Positions 19,831 to 30,097 are shown, counted from the first letter of the stretch. The stretch: 64,000 nt of DNA from Clostridium aestuarii (GCF_026735135.1 NZ_JAPQER010000003.1:62001-126000); one strand, 5' to 3'. The notes: generated by a model from the sequence alone, not told the origin. Translations and numbers: made by a program.

Positions 19831-19872
19831 AATAATTTCTTGTGAATTTTCATAAGAAATTATTTTTTTATT
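19831..19872 (+). terminator. intrinsic terminator of the purine unit
   Basis: Stem AATAATTTCTTGTGA / TCATAAGAAATTATT with loop ATTT, then TTTTT. Confidence 0.88.
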
Positions 19873-19941
19873 TTACAAGAAAATAATTTTGGAATAACTT
19901 TTATTATGAAAATTGATGATTTTATAATTAAACCATTATAA

Positions 19942-19959
19942 TTGGCATGAATTTTGCGA
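19942..19959 (+). promoter_or_regulatory. sigma-54 (-24/-12) promoter of the first MaoC gene
   Basis: TTGGCATGAATTTTGCGA: GG at -24 and GC at -12 with the exact sigma-54 spacing (TGGCAT, 5 bp, TTGC). It lies 57 bp before the ATG. A sigma-54 activator gene follows the target gene. Confidence 0.85.
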
Positions 19960-20015
19960 CATAAAATATTAAAGTTAGTAAATAAATTTTATTTAATCTT
20001 AAAGGAGGTTTTTTT

Positions 20016-20441
20016 ATGATAGGAAAGACAATAGATCAAATCCAAATAGGTGATAAGGCTTCATTTACAAAGACTATGTCAGAAACAGATGTATATTTAT
20101 TTGGAGGAATTTCAGGAGATTTAAATCCAGCGCATTTTAACCAAGTAGAATCTGAAAAAACAATGTTCAAGGGTAGAATATGTCATGGAATGTTAGTTTC
20201 TAGTTTGATTTCTACAGTACTTGGAATGTATCTTCCAGGACCAGGAACAATATATATGGGCCAAGAGCTTAGATTTACTGCTCCAGTAAGAATGGGAGAT
20301 ACAGTAACAGCAACAGCTGAAGTTATAGAAAGAAATGAAGAAAAAAACAGATTAGTTCTTAAAACAACTGTAACTAACCAAGATGGAAAAGTTGTTATAG
20401 ATGGTAAAGCTAAAGTAATGCCTCCAAGAGCAGCAAAGTAG
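20016..20441 (+). CDS. MaoC/PhaJ-type (R)-specific enoyl-CoA hydratase, copy 1
   Basis: 141 residues, one hot-dog domain. The hydratase-2 motif is intact: GISGDLNPAHFNQVESEKTMF with catalytic Asp35 and His40, the same 5-residue spacing as in PhaJ. The family interconverts (R)-3-hydroxyacyl-CoA and trans-2-enoyl-CoA; the small size suggests short-chain substrates such as crotonyl-CoA. AAAGGAGG precedes ATG. It has its own sigma-54 promoter and terminator. The copy at 25908 encodes the same protein except for residue 140 (Ala here, Ser there). Confidence 0.92.
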   Translation: MIGKTIDQIQIGDKASFTKTMSETDVYLFGGISGDLNPAHFNQVESEKTMFKGRICHGMLVSSLISTVLGMYLPGPGTIYMGQELRFTAPVRMGDTVTATAEVIERNEEKNRLVLKTTVTNQDGKVVIDGKAKVMPPRAAK

Positions 20442-20467
20442 TATAATTAAAAAAATAATGATTTAGA

Positions 20468-20513
20468 AAACAGTATGCAAAGTCACTTGGTGATTTTGCA
20501 TACTGTTTTTTTT
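20468..20513 (+). terminator. intrinsic terminator after maoC copy 1
   Basis: A 19-bp stem (AAACAGTATGCAAAGTCAC with one G-U pair), loop TTG, then TTTTT. Confidence 0.92.
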
Positions 20514-20590
20514 CACATAAGGATGAATAAAGTATGTGTATTTGTTAAAATGATATTATAATATAGTTTATCGTAAAAGGGGTTAGATAT

Positions 20591-22345
20591 ATGCATAAAA
20601 TGGTAGTTACAAATGATTCTTTTAAAAAGTTCCTAACAATAATTGAACATATTCGTGATGGGGTTATGGTTATTAATAATAAAGGAATAATAATGAATTT
20701 TAACAAAGGGGCAGAAAATAGTCTTGGAATAAAGAACGAAAATGTTATTGGGGAAGACATATCACATATATTTCCAGAGTTTGATATGATGAAAGTGATT
20801 CAAATTAAAAAAAAGGAAACAAATAAAAAAATAAAAATAAATAATAAAATATTAACAATAGATATCATACCTATGTTAAATGATGAGATAAAAATAAATT
20901 CTAATAAGGCTGAAAAAAGGATTCTTGGGGCAGTTGCACTAATCTATGATAATACACGTTATTTGAATGTTGTTAGAAAATTTAATGAAGAAAAACATTT
21001 ATCTGAAATTCTCGAAGCTATTTTAGAAATGGCTTATGATGGTATTGTTGTTGTTAATCAAGAAGGTTATATTACTATGATAAGTAAAGCATATACTGAG
21101 TTTTTACAATTAGATAGAGAAGATGTTATAGGGAAACATATTTCGGATGTTATACAAAATACAAGGATGCATATAGTAGCTCAAACGGGCATAGTAGAAT
21201 CGGCTCAGCTTCAAAAAGTAAACGGAAGATATATGATAGCAACAAGAATACCACTAATAGAAAAAGGAAAAGTTAAGGGGGCTGTAGGTAAAGTGTTGTT
21301 TAGGAATATAAAAGATTTTAATATGCTGCATAAAAAAATAAGCAATTTAGAAAAAGAGCATCAGAGATATAGAAGAGAGATAAAGCAAACTAATAGTGCT
21401 AAATATTGTTTTGATAATATAATTGGGGAAAGCAAAAAAATGATTGAAGCTAAAGTCTTTGCTAAAAAAACAGCATTAACGAATTCAAATGTATTACTTA
21501 GAGGAGAAAGTGGTACTGGCAAAGAACTTTTTGCACATGCTATTCATAGAGAAAGTGATAGAGCACATGGTAATTTTGTAAAGGTGAATTGTGCAGCTAT
21601 TCCTAGCGATTTACTTGAATCAGAACTTTTTGGATATGAAAGAGGAGCTTTTACTGGAGCTAATAAAGAAGGAAAAATAGGAAAATTTGAATTAGCAGAT
21701 GGAGGAACAATTTTTTTAGATGAAATTGGAGATATGCCACTTCATATGCAGGTGAAACTTTTAAGAGTTCTTCAAGAAAAAGAAGTGGAGAGAGTAGGCT
21801 CTATATTTAGTAATAAGATAGATATGAGAGTTATTGCTGCTACTAATAAAAATCTAGAAGAAATGGTTAGGACAAAACAATTTAGAGAAGATTTATATTA
21901 TAGATTAAATGTTGTAACTATAGGGATACCATCTCTTATAGAAAGAGTAGAAGATATACCGATTCTTGTGGAATATATGACAGATAAAATATGTAAAAAA
22001 TTAGATAAAAAAATAGATGGTATTTCTAACAAAGTTATGGAGTATTTAAAAAACTATAAATGGTATGGCAATATTAGACAATTGGAAAATGTGATTGAAA
22101 GGGCGTTAAATATAGTGGAATATGGAGGGAAAGTGGGGTTGGAGCACCTTCCGGACGAAATTATAGGAAGAGTTGAAGAACAAGAAATTTATAAATTGGA
22201 TGATGTTATAAATAAAGCTGAAAAAGATGCACTAATCAGTGCTTTAAATATTTGTAATGGTAATAAAACTAAGGCATCAAAAAGACTCAATATAAGTAGA
22301 ACTACTCTTTATGAAAAAATGGCTAAACATAATATTTTGAGATAA
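20591..22345 (+). CDS. PAS-domain sigma-54-dependent transcription activator
   Basis: 584 residues. Two PAS-like sensor domains (about 10-120 and 140-245), a short coiled linker, then the AAA+ activator domain (about 272-500) with Walker A GESGTGK (305-311), the sigma-54 contact loop GAFTGA (352-357), Walker B IFLDEIGD and an R-finger region. A Fis-type helix-turn-helix closes the protein (about 551-583). The usual WPGNVREL is WYGNIRQL here. No receiver domain, so it is not a two-component regulator; it probably senses a small molecule through PAS. It lies between two genes with -24/-12 promoters and is the obvious activator for both. Confidence 0.93.
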   Translation: MHKMVVTNDSFKKFLTIIEHIRDGVMVINNKGIIMNFNKGAENSLGIKNENVIGEDISHIFPEFDMMKVIQIKKKETNKKIKINNKILTIDIIPMLNDEIKINSNKAEKRILGAVALIYDNTRYLNVVRKFNEEKHLSEILEAILEMAYDGIVVVNQEGYITMISKAYTEFLQLDREDVIGKHISDVIQNTRMHIVAQTGIVESAQLQKVNGRYMIATRIPLIEKGKVKGAVGKVLFRNIKDFNMLHKKISNLEKEHQRYRREIKQTNSAKYCFDNIIGESKKMIEAKVFAKKTALTNSNVLLRGESGTGKELFAHAIHRESDRAHGNFVKVNCAAIPSDLLESELFGYERGAFTGANKEGKIGKFELADGGTIFLDEIGDMPLHMQVKLLRVLQEKEVERVGSIFSNKIDMRVIAATNKNLEEMVRTKQFREDLYYRLNVVTIGIPSLIERVEDIPILVEYMTDKICKKLDKKIDGISNKVMEYLKNYKWYGNIRQLENVIERALNIVEYGGKVGLEHLPDEIIGRVEEQEIYKLDDVINKAEKDALISALNICNGNKTKASKRLNISRTTLYEKMAKHNILR

Positions 22346-22381
22346 AATATTGGGAAAAAATTAAAAATGTAAGAAAAAACG

Positions 22382-22393
22382 TACATATATGTA
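22382..22393. promoter_or_regulatory. possible upstream activator site
   Basis: TACATATATGTA, a perfect 12-bp palindrome about 180 bp before the sigma-54 promoter at 22573. The place and symmetry suit an enhancer for the PAS activator, but no second copy was found before maoC copy 1, so this is weak. The rest of 22346-22572 is AT-rich with nothing else I can name. Confidence 0.3.
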
Positions 22394-22572
22394 TAAAATA
22401 AAACAAAGTGTTAGGAATGGTTAACAAAAAAAATGTCGTAAAATGTGGAATGTACGAAAATACTAACGAAAATAGCAAAATAATAAAAATGTTTGTTAAA
22501 AAATATACTAAGTTAGTGAACTATAATTTGTAAAATAGTATCGAGATTTGATTGATTCTAGGTTCAGTTTTT

Positions 22573-22590
22573 TTGGCATGCATATTGCTA
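22573..22590 (+). promoter_or_regulatory. sigma-54 promoter of CoA-transferase copy 1
   Basis: TTGGCATGCATATTGCTA matches the -24/-12 consensus (TGGCAT, 5 bp, TTGCTA) with exact spacing. Transcription should start near 22602, 46 bp before the ATG. The element lies inside an open-frame extension of the coding sequence, which argues that the extension is not translated. Confidence 0.9.
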
Positions 22591-22647
22591 GGTATTAGTA
22601 ATGTAGAGAAATTGAATAAAAGTAAATTTGTAAGGGAGGTATATAGT

Positions 22648-24195
22648 ATGATTTCAAAAGTAAAAAGTATTGAAGAAACTATCTCAATGATTAAGGATGG
22701 CGATACTATAGCAGTAGAAGGGTTTATTGGTATAGGACACCCTGAAAAAATTACCGCAGAAATTGAAAAGAAATTTTTAAATGAAAGCAGTCCTAAAAAT
22801 TTAACTTTAGTTTATGCAGCTGGTCAAGGTGATGGTAGAGATAAAGCATTAAATCACTTAGGACATGAGGGGTTACTTTCAAAAGTAATAGGTGGACATT
22901 GGAATCTTGCTCCAAAGATTCAAAAATTAGCATTAGAAAACAAGATAGAAGCTTACAATCTTCCTCAAGGAACAATTACTCATATGTTTAGAGATATTGC
23001 AGGAGGTAAGATAGGAACAATTACTCATGTTGGATTGAAGACGTTTGTAGATCCAAGAGTTGAAGGTGGAAAATTAAACGAGATTACAAAAGAAGATATA
23101 GTAAAAGTAGTTAATATTGATGGACAAGAACGTTTATTATATAAAGCGTTACCAATAAATGTTGGAATAATTAGAGGTACTTATGCAGACGAAAAAGGAA
23201 ACATATCTTTAGAAAAAGAAGCGGCTACATTAGAAGCAGTTTCAATAGCACAAGCAGCTAAAAATTCAGGTGGTATTGTTATAGCACAAGTTGAAAAAGT
23301 AGTTGCTGCAGGAAGTTTAGATCCAAGATTAGTTAAAATTCCAGGCATATATGTGGATGCAGTTGTAGTAGCAGATGATGAATCAAGTATGCAAACACCA
23401 AGTGAAGAATATAATCCATCATATGTAGGAGAAATAAGAATACCTTTAAATAATGTAGAACCAGCACCACTTAATGAAAGAAAGATAATAGCAAGACGTG
23501 CAGCTATGGAATTACCTAAAAATGCAGCAGTAAATTTAGGAATAGGAGTTCCAGAAGTGGTTGCAGCAGTAGCTAACGAAGAAGGAATAGGAGATACAAT
23601 GACACTAACAGTAGAAGCTGGACCAGTTGGCGGAGTACCAGCAGGTGGTTTAAGTTTCGGAGCATCTACAAATGCAGAGTGTATTTTAGATGAACCATAT
23701 CAATTTGATTTCTATGATGGCGGCGGACTAGATGTTGCATTCTTAGGATTAGCTCAATGTGATAAAAAAGGAAACATAAATGTTAGTAAGTTTGGACCTA
23801 AAATAGCTGGATGTGGTGGATTTATTAACATAACTCAAAATGCTAAAAAAGTTGTTTACTGCGGAACATTTACAGCAGGCGGATTAAAAGTAGCTGTTGA
23901 TGAAGGCAAATTAGTTATAAATCAAGATGGACGAGCTAATAAATTTATTGAAAATGTAGAACAAATTACATTCAGTGGAGAATATGCTGTAGAAGTAGAA
24001 CAACCTGTTCTATATATAACAGAAAGAGCTGTATTTGAACTTAGAAAAGAAGGATTAGTTCTTACTGAAGTGGCACCAGGGGTTGACTTAGAAAAAGACG
24101 TATTAGGCAGAATGAATTTCAAACCAATTATTGCTGAAGACCTTAAGTTAATGGATGAAAGAATTTTCAAAAATGAGCTTATGGGACTTAAATAA
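22648..24195 (+). CDS. propionate CoA-transferase-type (Pct/YdiF) acyl-CoA transferase, copy 1
   Basis: 515 residues: fused alpha and beta halves of a class I CoA-transferase. The covalent Glu is in [20 protein letters not shown] (Glu323), the motif of Pct and YdiF. The glycine-rich GFIGIGHPE near residue 25 and NLGIGVPE near 297 are the CoA-site loops. It moves CoA from acetyl- or propionyl-CoA onto a short carboxylic acid. ATG 22648 with AGGGAGG upstream matches the start of the other two copies; the frame stays open upstream to 22552, but that part is the promoter. Followed by a permease after 31 bp. Confidence 0.93.
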   Translation: MISKVKSIEETISMIKDGDTIAVEGFIGIGHPEKITAEIEKKFLNESSPKNLTLVYAAGQGDGRDKALNHLGHEGLLSKVIGGHWNLAPKIQKLALENKIEAYNLPQGTITHMFRDIAGGKIGTITHVGLKTFVDPRVEGGKLNEITKEDIVKVVNIDGQERLLYKALPINVGIIRGTYADEKGNISLEKEAATLEAVSIAQAAKNSGGIVIAQVEKVVAAGSLDPRLVKIPGIYVDAVVVADDESSMQTPSEEYNPSYVGEIRIPLNNVEPAPLNERKIIARRAAMELPKNAAVNLGIGVPEVVAAVANEEGIGDTMTLTVEAGPVGGVPAGGLSFGASTNAECILDEPYQFDFYDGGGLDVAFLGLAQCDKKGNINVSKFGPKIAGCGGFINITQNAKKVVYCGTFTAGGLKVAVDEGKLVINQDGRANKFIENVEQITFSGEYAVEVEQPVLYITERAVFELRKEGLVLTEVAPGVDLEKDVLGRMNFKPIIAEDLKLMDERIFKNELMGLK

Positions 24196-24238
24196 GAAAT
24201 AAGGTTTATTATATATAAGGAAAGGAATGATAAAAGAT

Positions 24239-25618
24239 ATGGTAGGAGTTATAGGAGTTATAGTATCATTAGTACTTTTAATGTACCTTGCGTACAGAGG
24301 AATATCAGTACTTGTTCTTGCACCGGTTTTAGCAATGTTTGCAGCATTGATGAGTGGAGGAGTTAGTGCTCATGTAATGGCAACATATACAGAAATATTC
24401 ATGAAAGCATTTGCGGGATATGCTAAATCATATTTCCCAATATTCTTACTAGGAGCAATTTTTGGTAAGTTAATGGATGATTCAGGAGCAGCTAAAGCAA
24501 TTGCACATGCAATAGCTAATAAATTGGGTAAAGATAAAGCAATTATGGCAGTTGTATTGTCATGTGCAGTACTAACATATGGTGGAGTTTCACTATTCGT
24601 TGTTGCTTTTGCGGTATTCCCAATAGCAGTATCTTTGTTCAAAGAAGCAGATATACCAAAGAGATTAATACCAGGTTCAATTGGATTAGGTGCATTTAGT
24701 TTTACAATGACAGCACTTCCAGGAACACCACAAATACAAAATGCAATTCCAATGCCATATTTTGGAACTGATGCATATGCTGCACCGGTTTTAGGTATTA
24801 TTGCTGGTATATTAATGTGTGGTGGTGGTTTATTATGGTTAACACACAGAGCTAAGTCAGCTAAAGCAAAAGGTGAAGGTTATGGAGATCACCCAGATGA
24901 AGTAGTAAATGAAATAGATGCAAGCAAACTTCCATCTTTCTGGACTTCATTAATCCCAATAATTGTAGTGTTAGTTCTTAACTATGTATTAGGAAGAGTA
25001 TATTTCCCAGGAACTGATGGAACGTATTTAGCAGATTATGGTACTAAATTATCAAAAGTTACAGGTATTTGGAGTTTGATTATATCATTAGTTGTGGCAA
25101 TCATACTTACTATAGTTTTAAACTTTAATAGATTGAAAGATACTAAAAAAACAGTTAATCAAGGTGCAATAGGTTCACTTCTTGCAATAACTAATACATG
25201 TTCAGAAGTTGGATATGGAAATGTTATAAAATCACTTGCAGCATTTGCTATAATCAAAGGAGCAATTCTTGGAGTATCAAGTAACCCATTGATTTCAGAA
25301 GCAATATCAGTTAATGTACTTGCAGGTGTAACAGGTTCAGCATCAGGTGGTATGAGTATAGCCCTTGAAGCGTTAGGAGCACAATATATGGACATGGCTA
25401 AGGCCGCAGGTATAAATCCTCAAGTGCTTCACAGAATAGCAGCATTATCATGTGGTGGATTTGATACATTACCACATAATGGAGCAGTTATAACATTATT
25501 AGGAATATGCGGATTAACACATAAAGAATCATATAAAGATATTGGAATGTGTTCACTTGTAATTCCAGTATGTACATTAGTAGTAATAGTAATGCTTGCA
25601 ACTTTTGGCGTAGTTTAA
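24239..25618 (+). CDS. GntP-family organic acid permease, copy 1
   Basis: 459 residues, 11-13 hydrophobic helices. The GntP/ion-transporter superfamily pattern is visible: GAIFGKLMDDSGAAKAIA, SCAVLTYGGVSLFVVAFA, TALPGTPQIQNAIPM and SCGGFDTLPHNGAVI. This family includes gluconate and 3-hydroxybutyrate permeases. I prefer ATG 24239 (MVGVIGV), the start forced in copy 2; ATG 24227, four codons earlier, has an AAGGA directly abutting it. Pairing with a CoA-transferase suggests import of the acid that is then activated. Three copies in the window. Confidence 0.88.
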   Translation: MVGVIGVIVSLVLLMYLAYRGISVLVLAPVLAMFAALMSGGVSAHVMATYTEIFMKAFAGYAKSYFPIFLLGAIFGKLMDDSGAAKAIAHAIANKLGKDKAIMAVVLSCAVLTYGGVSLFVVAFAVFPIAVSLFKEADIPKRLIPGSIGLGAFSFTMTALPGTPQIQNAIPMPYFGTDAYAAPVLGIIAGILMCGGGLLWLTHRAKSAKAKGEGYGDHPDEVVNEIDASKLPSFWTSLIPIIVVLVLNYVLGRVYFPGTDGTYLADYGTKLSKVTGIWSLIISLVVAIILTIVLNFNRLKDTKKTVNQGAIGSLLAITNTCSEVGYGNVIKSLAAFAIIKGAILGVSSNPLISEAISVNVLAGVTGSASGGMSIALEALGAQYMDMAKAAGINPQVLHRIAALSCGGFDTLPHNGAVITLLGICGLTHKESYKDIGMCSLVIPVCTLVVIVMLATFGVV

Positions 25619-25639
25619 TAGTAAAATATATAATGATTT

Positions 25640-25688
25640 AAATAGATAAGGGTATGAACTAATATTAGTTTCATATCCTTATCTATTT
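25640..25688 (+). terminator. long hairpin after permease copy 1
   Basis: A stem of over 20 bp beginning AAATAGATAAGG and ending CCTTATCTATTT with a small bulge. The U tract is poor, so it may act mainly as a 3' end stabiliser. Confidence 0.65.
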
Positions 25689-25727
25689 GAGAAATTTTAA
25701 GGCGCTGTTTACAATAAAACTTGCATT

Positions 25728-25755
25728 TTGCATTTGAAATTTTTAATTATATAAT
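25728..25755 (+). promoter_or_regulatory. possible sigma-A promoter of maoC copy 2
   Basis: TTGCAT, 16-bp spacer, TATAAT. No -24/-12 element was found in 25689-25907, unlike copy 1. Confidence 0.4.
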
Positions 25756-25907
25756 TTCTTCATTTAATTACCCTTTTAAGTTTATTTACAAAAAAGATTG
25801 CGTAAATAATTAATAAAAGAAGGAAAAATAATATTTATGAAGAAATTGATAATTAATAATGTAATGTATAAATTTACAAAATAAAAAATTAAAGGAGGTC
25901 TTTTTTT

Positions 25908-26333
25908 ATGATAGGAAAGACAATAGATCAAATCCAAATAGGTGATAAGGCTTCATTTACAAAGACTATGTCAGAAACAGATGTATATTTATTTGGAGGA
26001 ATTTCAGGAGATTTAAATCCAGCACATTTTAACCAAGTAGAATCTGAAAAAACAATGTTCAAGGGTAGAATATGTCATGGAATGTTGGTTTCAAGTTTAA
26101 TTTCTACAGTACTTGGAATGTATCTTCCAGGACCAGGAACAATATACATGGGTCAAGAACTTAGGTTTACTGCTCCAGTAAGAATGGGAGACACAGTAAC
26201 AGCAACAGCTGAAGTTATAGAAAGAAATGAAGAAAAAAACAGATTGGTTCTTAAAACAACTGTAACTAACCAAGATGGAAAAGTTGTTATAGATGGTAAA
26301 GCTAAAGTAATGCCTCCAAGAGCATCAAAGTAA
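25908..26333 (+). CDS. MaoC/PhaJ-type (R)-specific enoyl-CoA hydratase, copy 2
   Basis: 141 residues, the same protein as the product of 20016-20441 except Ser for Ala at position 140; DNA differs at scattered synonymous sites. Asp35 and His40 are kept. AAAGGAGG precedes ATG. The flanks differ fully from copy 1, including the lack of a sigma-54 promoter, so expression is likely separate. Duplicated with the transferase-permease cassette that follows. Confidence 0.92.
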   Translation: MIGKTIDQIQIGDKASFTKTMSETDVYLFGGISGDLNPAHFNQVESEKTMFKGRICHGMLVSSLISTVLGMYLPGPGTIYMGQELRFTAPVRMGDTVTATAEVIERNEEKNRLVLKTTVTNQDGKVVIDGKAKVMPPRASK

Positions 26334-26354
26334 AATAGAAATAAAGTATAGATT

Positions 26355-26400
26355 AATAAGCGTTTTTATATGTGGTGAACATATAAAAGCGCTTATTTTT
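26355..26400 (+). terminator. intrinsic terminator after maoC copy 2
   Basis: A 19-bp stem starting AATAAGCG with one G-U pair, loop GGTGA, then T. It isolates maoC copy 2 from the transferase behind it. Confidence 0.9.
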
Positions 26401-26503
26401 GTTAATATAACAAGTGAATAATTAAAATTTATGACTAATCCAATTTACAGAAAAAGTGAAAAATCTATTTAAATTTATAAAAATACTGAAGAAATTATAA
26501 AAA

Positions 26504-26532
26504 TTGACATATTATATAATAGTTGGTATACT
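26504..26532 (+). promoter_or_regulatory. sigma-A promoter of CoA-transferase copy 2
   Basis: TTGACA, 17-bp spacer, TATACT: near-perfect. Start near 26539, leaving a leader of about 165 nt. No sigma-54 element is present. Confidence 0.85.
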
Positions 26533-26612
26533 TGTTACCGAAAGTAAAAACATTTTTAAATATAGATTAATTATTATAAGTATAATAAATCAAAAATAAT
26601 TATAAGTGTATT

Positions 26613-26650
26613 TTTATAATTAAAAAATATATTTATAATTAAAAAATATA
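26613..26650 (+). repeat. 19-bp tandem repeat in the copy 2 leader
   Basis: TTTATAATTAAAAAATATA occurs twice head to tail (26613-26631, 26632-26650), with a decayed third unit after it. Extremely AT-rich; probably unstructured leader DNA. Confidence 0.8.
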
Positions 26651-26705
26651 TTTACAAAATAAATTTAAATTAACAAAAATAATAATTTTTATGGGGGGAT
26701 ACTAT

Positions 26706-28253
26706 ATGATTTCAAAAGTAAAAAGTGTTGAAGAAACTATCTCAATGATTAAGGATGGCGATACTATAGCTGTAGAAGGCTTTATTGGTATAGGACACCC
26801 TGAAAAGATTACTGCAGAAATTGAAAAGAAATTTTTAAATGAAAGCAGTCCTAAAAATCTAACTTTAATTTATGCAGCTGGTCAAGGTGATGGTAGAGAT
26901 AAAGCATTAAACCACTTAGGACATGAAGGGTTACTTTCAAAAGTAATAGGTGGACATTGGAATCTTGCTCCAAAGGTTCAAAAATTAGCATTGGAAAATA
27001 AAATACAAGCCTACAATCTTCCTCAAGGAACAATTACTCACATGTTTAGAGATATTGCAGGAGGTAAGATAGGAACAATTACTCATGTTGGATTGAAGAC
27101 GTTTGTAGATCCAAGAGTTGAAGGTGGAAAATTAAACGAAATTACAAAAGAAGATATAGTAAAAGTAGTTAATATTGATGGACAAGAACGTTTATTATAT
27201 AAAGCGTTACCAATAAATGTTGGAATAATTAGAGGTACTTATGCAGACGAAAAAGGAAACATATCTTTAGAAAAAGAAGCGGCTACATTAGAAGCAGTTT
27301 CAATAGCACAAGCAGCTAAAAATTCAGGCGGTATTGTTATAGCACAAGTTGAAAAAGTAGTTGCTGCAGGAAGTTTAGATCCAAGATTAGTTAAAATTCC
27401 AGGCATATATGTGGATGCAGTTGTAGTAGCAGATGATGAAACAAGCATGCAAACACCAAGTGAAGAATATAATCCATCATATGTAGGAGAAATAAGAATA
27501 CCTTTAAATAATGTAGAACCAGCACCACTTAATGAAAGAAAGATAATAGCAAGACGTGCAGCTATGGAATTACCTAAAAATGCAGCAGTAAATTTAGGAA
27601 TAGGAGTTCCAGAAGTAGTTGCAGCAGTAGCTAACGAAGAAGGAATAGGAGATACAATGACACTAACAGTAGAGGCTGGACCAGTTGGTGGAGTACCAGC
27701 AGGTGGTTTAAGTTTCGGAGCATCTACAAATGCAGAGTGTATTTTAGATGAACCATATCAATTTGATTTCTATGATGGCGGCGGACTAGATGTTGCATTC
27801 TTAGGATTAGCTCAATGTGATAAAAAAGGAAACATAAATGTTAGTAAGTTTGGACCTAAAATAGCTGGATGTGGTGGATTTATTAACATAACTCAAAATG
27901 CTAAGAAAGTTGTTTACTGCGGAACATTTACAGCAGGCGGATTAAAAGTAGCTGTTGATGAAGGCAAATTAGTTATAAATAAAGATGGACGAGCTAATAA
28001 ATTTATTGAAAACGTAGAACAAATTACATTCAGTGGAGAATATGCTGTAGAAGTAGAACAACCTGTTTTATATATAACAGAAAGAGCTGTATTTGAACTT
28101 AGAAAAGAAGGATTAGTTCTTACTGAAATAGCACCAGGAGTAGACTTAGAAAAAGATGTATTAGGAAGAATGAACTTTAAACCAATAATAGCTGAAAATC
28201 TTAAGTTAATGGATGAAAGAATTTTCAAAAATGAGCTTATGGGATTAAAATAA
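26706..28253 (+). CDS. propionate CoA-transferase-type acyl-CoA transferase, copy 2
   Basis: 515 residues, nearly identical to copy 1; the catalytic motif [14 protein letters not shown] is unchanged. ATG 26706 lines up with the other copies and has GGGGGGA 6 bp upstream; an in-frame ATG at 26691 overlaps that ribosome site and is rejected. Over most of its length the DNA follows copy 1, but the last 190 bp or so follow copy 3, which suggests gene conversion. Followed after 103 bp, including a strong hairpin, by permease copy 2. Confidence 0.93.
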   Translation: MISKVKSVEETISMIKDGDTIAVEGFIGIGHPEKITAEIEKKFLNESSPKNLTLIYAAGQGDGRDKALNHLGHEGLLSKVIGGHWNLAPKVQKLALENKIQAYNLPQGTITHMFRDIAGGKIGTITHVGLKTFVDPRVEGGKLNEITKEDIVKVVNIDGQERLLYKALPINVGIIRGTYADEKGNISLEKEAATLEAVSIAQAAKNSGGIVIAQVEKVVAAGSLDPRLVKIPGIYVDAVVVADDETSMQTPSEEYNPSYVGEIRIPLNNVEPAPLNERKIIARRAAMELPKNAAVNLGIGVPEVVAAVANEEGIGDTMTLTVEAGPVGGVPAGGLSFGASTNAECILDEPYQFDFYDGGGLDVAFLGLAQCDKKGNINVSKFGPKIAGCGGFINITQNAKKVVYCGTFTAGGLKVAVDEGKLVINKDGRANKFIENVEQITFSGEYAVEVEQPVLYITERAVFELRKEGLVLTEIAPGVDLEKDVLGRMNFKPIIAENLKLMDERIFKNELMGLK

Positions 28254-28272
28254 AATTATTATTTTTTAAAGT

Positions 28273-28314
28273 ATTAAATTTCTAGGGAGTATAGATACTT
28301 CCTAGAAATTTAAT
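28273..28314 (+). other. intercistronic hairpin, cassette 2
   Basis: A 20-bp stem ATTAAATTTCTAGG...CCTAGAAATTTAAT with one G-U pair and a 2-nt loop AG, between transferase and permease. No T tract follows, so it is more likely an mRNA stability or processing element than a full terminator. Cassette 1 has no such element. Confidence 0.75.
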
Positions 28315-28356
28315 CATGTATAAATATAATAGATATAAAGAAAGGAAGTATTCAAA

Positions 28357-29736
28357 ATGGTAGGAGTTATAGGTGTAATAATATCACTTATATTATTAAT
28401 GTATCTTGCATACAGAGGAATAACTGTACTTGTTCTTGCACCAATCTTAGCAATGTTTGCAGTGATAATGAGTGATGGTGCTAATGCCCATGTAATGGCA
28501 ACATATACAGAAATATTCATGAAAGCATTTGCGGGATATGCTAAATCATATTTCCCAATATTCTTACTAGGAGCAATTTTTGGTAAGTTAATGGATGATT
28601 CAGGAGCAGCTAAATCAATTGCACATGCAATAGCGAATAAATTAGGTAAAGATAAAGCAATTATGGCAGTTGTATTATCATGTGCAGTATTAACATATGG
28701 TGGAGTTTCATTATTTGTTGTTGCTTTTGCAGTATTTCCAATAGCAACATCATTATATAGAGAAGCAGATATACCAAAGAGATTAATACCAGGTTCAATT
28801 GGATTGGGAGCATTTAGTTTTACAATGACAGCACTTCCAGGAACACCACAAATACAAAATGCAATTCCAATGCCATACTTTGGAACTGACGCATATGCTG
28901 CACCAACTTTAGGTATTATCGCTGGTGTATTAATGTGCGTTGGTGGTTTGTTATGGTTAACATATAGAGCTAAAAAAGCTAAAGCGGCAGGAGAAGGTTA
29001 CGGAGACCATCCAGATGAGGCGGTAAATGAAATAGATACAAGTAAGCTTCCACCTTGCCTTCTTTCATTATTGCCAATAATTGTAGTGTTAGTTCTTAAT
29101 TTTGTGTTAGGAAGAAAATATTTTCCAAATACAGATGGAACATATTTAGCAGATTATGGTACTAAATTATCAAAAGTTACAGGAATTTGGAGTTTGATTA
29201 TTGCATTAGTTGTGGCAATCATACTTACTATAGTTTTAAACTTTAATAGATTAAAAGATACTAAAAAGAGTGTTAACCAAGGTGCTATAGGTTCACTTCT
29301 TGCAATAACTAATACATGTTCAGAGGTTGGATATGGAAATGTTATAAAATCACTTGCTGCATTTGCTATGATCAAAGGAGCAATTCTTGGAGTATCAAGC
29401 AACCCATTGATTTCAGAAGCAATATCAGTTAACGTATTAGCTGGTGTAACAGGTTCAGCATCAGGTGGTATGAGTATAGCCCTTGAAGCTTTAGGAGCAC
29501 AATATATGGAAATGGCTAAAGCTGCAGGTATAAATCCTCAAGTGCTTCATAGAATAGCAGCATTATCATGTGGTGGATTCGATACATTACCACATAATGG
29601 AGCAGTTATAACATTATTAGGAATTTGTGGATTAACACATAAACAATCATATAAAGATATTGCTGTATGTTCGGTTGTAATTCCACTATGTGTACTTGTA
29701 ATAGTAATAATACTTGCAAATATGGGAGTCGTTTAA
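28357..29736 (+). CDS. GntP-family organic acid permease, copy 2
   Basis: 459 residues, same topology and motifs as copy 1 (GAIFGKLMDDSGAAKSIA, TALPGTPQIQNAIPM). Here the start can only be the MVGVIGV methionine, with AAAGGA about 10 bp upstream; this guides the start choice in the other two copies. Differences from copy 1 concentrate near the N-terminus and in the cytoplasmic loop around residues 205-240 (YRAKKAKAAGEGYGDHP). Confidence 0.88.
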   Translation: MVGVIGVIISLILLMYLAYRGITVLVLAPILAMFAVIMSDGANAHVMATYTEIFMKAFAGYAKSYFPIFLLGAIFGKLMDDSGAAKSIAHAIANKLGKDKAIMAVVLSCAVLTYGGVSLFVVAFAVFPIATSLYREADIPKRLIPGSIGLGAFSFTMTALPGTPQIQNAIPMPYFGTDAYAAPTLGIIAGVLMCVGGLLWLTYRAKKAKAAGEGYGDHPDEAVNEIDTSKLPPCLLSLLPIIVVLVLNFVLGRKYFPNTDGTYLADYGTKLSKVTGIWSLIIALVVAIILTIVLNFNRLKDTKKSVNQGAIGSLLAITNTCSEVGYGNVIKSLAAFAMIKGAILGVSSNPLISEAISVNVLAGVTGSASGGMSIALEALGAQYMEMAKAAGINPQVLHRIAALSCGGFDTLPHNGAVITLLGICGLTHKQSYKDIAVCSVVIPLCVLVIVIILANMGVV

Positions 29737-29761
29737 GAAATATATAATTTTATAGTGTGTC

Positions 29762-29806
29762 AAATAGATGCTGAATTTAATATTAATTCAGTGTCTATTT
29801 TTATTT
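29762..29806 (+). terminator. intrinsic terminator after permease copy 2
   Basis: Stem AAATAGATGCTGAATT / AATTCAGTGTCTATTT with non-canonical pairs in the middle, then TTATTTT. Confidence 0.8.
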
Positions 29807-29872
29807 TGAGATATAAAAATATATCAGGATTTTACAAAACGATTTTAAAGTATATTACAATAAATACAATTA

Positions 29873-29901
29873 TTGACAAATAAAAAAATAATTGCTATAA
29901 T
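29873..29901 (+). promoter_or_regulatory. sigma-A promoter of CoA-transferase copy 3
   Basis: TTGACA, 17-bp spacer, TATAAT: perfect consensus. Start near 29908, giving a leader of about 270 nt that contains a hairpin and a small ORF. Confidence 0.88.
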
Positions 29902-30041
29902 GTTTTCGAATAGAAGAATATCATACATTTAATAGTGCTAGTTTATTTTTAATAATAAAGCATAATTTATGAATTATACATCATATCCATAAAACTAAAA
30001 TTCTAAATATTCTCAATGCAATACTTATAGAAGCATAATAT

Positions 30042-30074
30042 AATCCTATTAAAAAAATTATTTTTAATAGGATT
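30042..30074 (+). terminator. terminator-like hairpin inside the copy 3 leader
   Basis: A perfect 14-bp stem AATCCTATTAAAAA / TTTTTAATAGGATT with loop AATTA, between the promoter and the gene. The A-rich arm and T-rich arm form a weak terminator or attenuator shape; no competing antiterminator was worked out. Confidence 0.55.
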
Positions 30075-30097
30075 TATATACTAAAAACAAGAAAGGA

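Noticed and set aside
22552..22647. N-terminal extension of transferase copy 1
   Set aside because: It contains the -24/-12 promoter, and copies 2 and 3 start at the MISKVKS methionine.
25689..25907. Search for a sigma-54 promoter before maoC copy 2
   Set aside because: No GG-N10-GC element with supporting flanks was found; TTGCATTTTGCA lacks the -24 GG.
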